DNA from: an uncultured Bacteroides sp.
GTDB taxonomy: Bacteria > Bacteroidota > Bacteroidia > Bacteroidales > Bacteroidaceae
DNA: 64,000 nt
Reading direction: 5' to 3'
NCBI GenBank assembly: GCA_944322285.1
Contig: CALUOR010000014.1
Location: 17,073-81,072, forward strand
Under the pieces are notes generated by a model. That model was not told where the DNA came from and did not search any database. It was given only the letters and a program-made list of their open reading frames with translations. Positions 62,166 to 64,000 of the stretch are shown piece by piece (the first letter of the stretch is position 1; each line of letters opens with the position of its first letter). The position numbers and the translations under genes are program-made.

Positions 62166-63113
62166 TCAGTCCATCGCCACATTTCCGCTGCCCGTGGCGT
62201 TTTCGTTCGGCGCCCAGTTGCTGATGCCGAAGCCGGAAAACTCGATGCCTGTGCGGTTCACCGTCAGGTCGATGTCGCAGTAGGTGGAGGCGCCTGCCGT
62301 GAAGCCGCCGCTAATGTTCAGGTAGTAGCTGTAGGTGGTGCCGCCGGCGTCGGTCAGGCTGAAGAACTTGTCGCCGTAGTTGAAGGCGGTGCCGGGCATC
62401 ACCAGGGCGTAGCAGGTCAGCGTGCCGTCGCCGTTGTCCACCACGTAGGGCGTGAGGGAGGTATGGGGCGTTCCGGCCGTGGCGGGGGTGATGACGCCCG
62501 TGGCCAGGTTCCACGTGCCTTCGGCGGACATCGTGCCGTGGATGGCGGGGGTCATGGCCTTAATCTCGTCCAGCGAGATGGCGGTGCCGGCCTCGATGTC
62601 CAGCTTCAGTAGGCTCATCTTGTGGTCCAGGGTGAGGCTGACGGCGCCGTTCGATGCCGCCCGGTCTGCCGTGCCCCACATGTAGTCGTTGGCGGTGAGC
62701 TTGTCGGTGTCGGCCTGGTCGGCGCTGAGGGTGACGGGGACGGCGGTCTCGTCCGCTACGGTCTCCTCGTAAGGATAGTAGGCGCGGAAGGTGTAGGTGC
62801 CGGCGTCGGGCCAGTAGAGGTCGGAGGCGGTGCTCCAGGCGGTGCCGCCGCAGGTGTAGAGGATGTTGTCGTAGCCCGTGCCGTCCATGTAGAGGCCCAC
62901 TTGGTCACCCTGCTCGAAGGTGGCTCCCGTGAGGCCGAAGGTGACGCGGCTCTGCGCGCCGAGGGCGGCGGGGGTGAAGTTCAGCTCGATGGGACGGGAG
63001 AGGTCCACGCCCGGTTCGTTGTCGTCGTGGCACGCAGTCAGTGTCAGACTCATGCCCAGCGCCATGAGGGCGCCGCTCAGTAATGCTTGTTTTTTTGTTC
63101 TCATTGTTGTCAT
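62166..63113 (-). CDS. Fimbrillin-like surface lipoprotein
   Basis: A 315-residue lipoprotein: signal peptide ends SLTLTACHDDN (lipobox LTAC). The beta-rich mature part has LYWPDAGTYTFRAYYPYEET and DYMWGTADRAASNGAVSLTL, followed by LDHKMSLLKLDI, the FimA/Mfa-like 'LxH-K(M/R)sLLkLdI' signature. Fimbrillins form pili or anchor/tip proteins. No other pilus genes are seen in this window. Start at 63113 (MTTMRTKKQ) or 63104. Confidence 0.88.
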   Translation of the reverse strand: MTTMRTKKQALLSGALMALGMSLTLTACHDDNEPGVDLSRPIELNFTPAALGAQSRVTFGLTGATFEQGDQVGLYMDGTGYDNILYTCGGTAWSTASDLYWPDAGTYTFRAYYPYEETVADETAVPVTLSADQADTDKLTANDYMWGTADRAASNGAVSLTLDHKMSLLKLDIEAGTAISLDEIKAMTPAIHGTMSAEGTWNLATGVITPATAGTPHTSLTPYVVDNGDGTLTCYALVMPGTAFNYGDKFFSLTDAGGTTYSYYLNISGGFTAGASTYCDIDLTVNRTGIEFSGFGISNWAPNENATGSGNVAMD

Positions 63114-63146
63114 AAAGTTTATATAGTAAATAATAATCATTCAGCA

Positions 63147-63306
63147 GGTTGTTTTTGGCACGGATTACACGGATTGGTCACGGATTTATTTCTTGTCATT
63201 CTGAGCAAAGCGAAGAATCTCCTGCATACGGGAGATGCTTCACTCCGTTCAGCATGACACAGATACAAGAAACTAAAAAATCCGTGTAATCCGTGCCTAA
63301 AAAATA
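63147..63306. repeat. Dispersed palindromic element, copy 2, with a nested second palindrome
   Basis: Outer arms GGCACGGATTACACGGATT (63156-63175 region) and AATCCGTGTAATCCGTGCC (63279-63298 region) match the element at 242-350. Between them lies another inverted repeat, 63196-63258 (TCATTCTGAGCAAAGCGAAG ... CTTCACTCCGTTCAGCATGA), absent from copy 1. Confidence 0.85.
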
Positions 63307-63321
63307 AGTACACCACACGTG

Positions 63322-63822
63322 TCACTCCAGCGGGTTCTCCGTCTCGCCCTCGCCCGGCTCTTCCTCGTTGCCGCCGGGGGTGGTGGTGGAGCCGCCGCCC
63401 TGTCCGCGCAGCGCGGGGTCCAGCGTGGCGATGTCGTTCCACTGGATGTCGTCGTCCACCAGGGCGCGGGTGCCTACCTTGCCGCTCGAGGTGCGGCTGG
63501 TCTCGGGCAGGAAGCGGACGCGGACGCCCACTATCTGCTTGGCGCTGACCTCTTCGGGCGTGTCTACACCTTGCTTGGTGGCGTCGGCGGTGTAGTAGAA
63601 GGTGCCCACGCCGTCCAGCTTGGCGGAGCGGCCTTCCTTCATGAACGACTTGAGCACATCGGAGAGGTTCTTCAACACGTTGTACGTGTCGCCCCGGCTC
63701 ACGGTGGAGATGGCTGCCAGGCGATCGGCAATCTCGTCCGTCGTGGCGGGGTCGCCCACTACGATGGAGCGGGGGTACCACTTACCGTTGCTTTTTAGTT
63801 GAGATTTTTTGTAAAAGGCCAT
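63322..63822 (-). CDS. HU/IHF-like DNA-binding protein with Gly/Glu-rich tail
   Basis: A 166-residue protein of the HU-domain group of Bacteroidetes. Residues ~1-130 contain SNGKWYPRSIVVGDPATTDE, NVLKNLSDVLKSFMKEGRSA and LDGVGTFYYTADAT, the 'GxGTFy' turn of HU-like arms. A low-complexity tail (about 132-166; GQGGGSTTTPGGNEEE...) follows. These proteins bind DNA and are often next to surface-protein loci. Its upstream gap contains a 22-bp palindromic array. Confidence 0.88.
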   Translation of the reverse strand: MAFYKKSQLKSNGKWYPRSIVVGDPATTDEIADRLAAISTVSRGDTYNVLKNLSDVLKSFMKEGRSAKLDGVGTFYYTADATKQGVDTPEEVSAKQIVGVRVRFLPETSRTSSGKVGTRALVDDDIQWNDIATLDPALRGQGGGSTTTPGGNEEEPGEGETENPLE

Positions 63823-63902
63823 GGTTGTCTCCTTTCTTTCATAAATCCCGTGTCAATCTGCCCTACAGGTACTTCTGGCGGGGGTTGGCGGGTGTACGGA
63901 CA

Positions 63903-64000
63903 TCGGACGCCGTTTGATGTAGGATCAGACGCCGTTTGATGTGACATCAGACGCCGTTTGATGTAGGATGAAACGCCGTTTGATGTTCCTTGTTTCGCCG
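63903..64000. repeat. 22-bp tandem array (GACGCCGTTTGATGT), truncated by window end
   Basis: ACGCCGTTTGATG cores start at 63907, 63929, 63951 and 63973, and a partial TCGCCG at 63995: five units at exactly 22 bp, extending past the window. The core CATC-GACGCCGTTTGATG includes an imperfect dyad (CATCnnACGCCGTnTGATG). It lies upstream of the HU-like gene. Confidence 0.9.

Overview
The window is chromosomal DNA from a member of the Bacteroidales, most likely Bacteroides or Phocaeicola. Evidence: repeated TAnnTTTG -7 promoter boxes, a sigma-54 two-component pair beside a MacB-type permease operon, TonB/fimbrillin-type surface proteins, BlaR1-like M56, DUF4296, DUF5063, DUF5686 and META families, a carboxynorspermidine/carboxyspermidine dehydrogenase and a eukaryotic-like IleRS. 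I cannot name the species.

Layout. 1-17.1 kb (minus strand): one long operon reading TolC, HlyD-type adaptor, FtsX/MacB permease, TlpA-like lipoprotein, four more permeases, then an ABC ATPase cut by the window edge. So five ~800-residue permeases appear to share one ATPase, one adaptor and one outer-membrane channel. 17.1-20.5 kb: a sigma-54-like promoter and inverted-repeat sites (GTGCGCTATCGCAC type) before the operon; a decayed DUF3791-DUF3990-DUF3791 trio; then a sigma-54 response regulator preceded by the same inverted repeat, overlapping its histidine kinase. 20.9-25.4 kb: an NAD(P)-binding oxidoreductase with a divergent HxlR regulator, a membrane acyltransferase, wrecks of a YhcG-like nuclease and of a Type ISP-like restriction enzyme, an intact DUF2130 protein and a small-RNA candidate. 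25.7-31.8 kb: ileS, DksA-like protein, lspA and two small lipoprotein/hypothetical genes. 32.0-43.9 kb: a GC-richer aryl-polyene/flexirubin-like fatty-acyl assembly line (GNAT, ketosynthase, ACP, two hotdog dehydratases, MMPL exporter, FAD oxidoreductase, ketoreductase, LolA-like) that stops at a 23-codon thioesterase stump, then a DUF5686 barrel. 43.9-47.5 kb: a class A beta-lactamase with its catalytic core deleted, a truncated helical-repeat gene, and an intact BlaR1/BlaI-like pair. 47.7-64 kb: housekeeping genes (DUF5063, DEDDy exonuclease, rRNA methyltransferase, tRNA-Arg, TamA-like protein, PadR/PspC, TPR protein, META lipoprotein, polyamine dehydrogenase, bcp, recA, nitroreductase), an AAA/DUF4143 ATPase with twin palindromes at its promoter, a fimbrillin-like lipoprotein and an HU-like protein.

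The most unusual signal is non-coding. Eight intergenic gaps carry tandem arrays with a nearly constant period (22 bp in six, 23 in one, 21 in one). Each unit centres on a short palindrome, but the palindrome sequence differs from locus to locus (two loci share one). Several arrays start within about 10-50 bp of a stop codon inside an operon. I know of no description of this as a class. Separately, several larger dispersed palindromic elements occur, two of them present twice in this window, and a small-RNA family occurs twice with a conserved 5' part and a different terminator hairpin each time.

Limits: all family calls are from reading the sequence, without database searches; promoters and operators are pattern matches.
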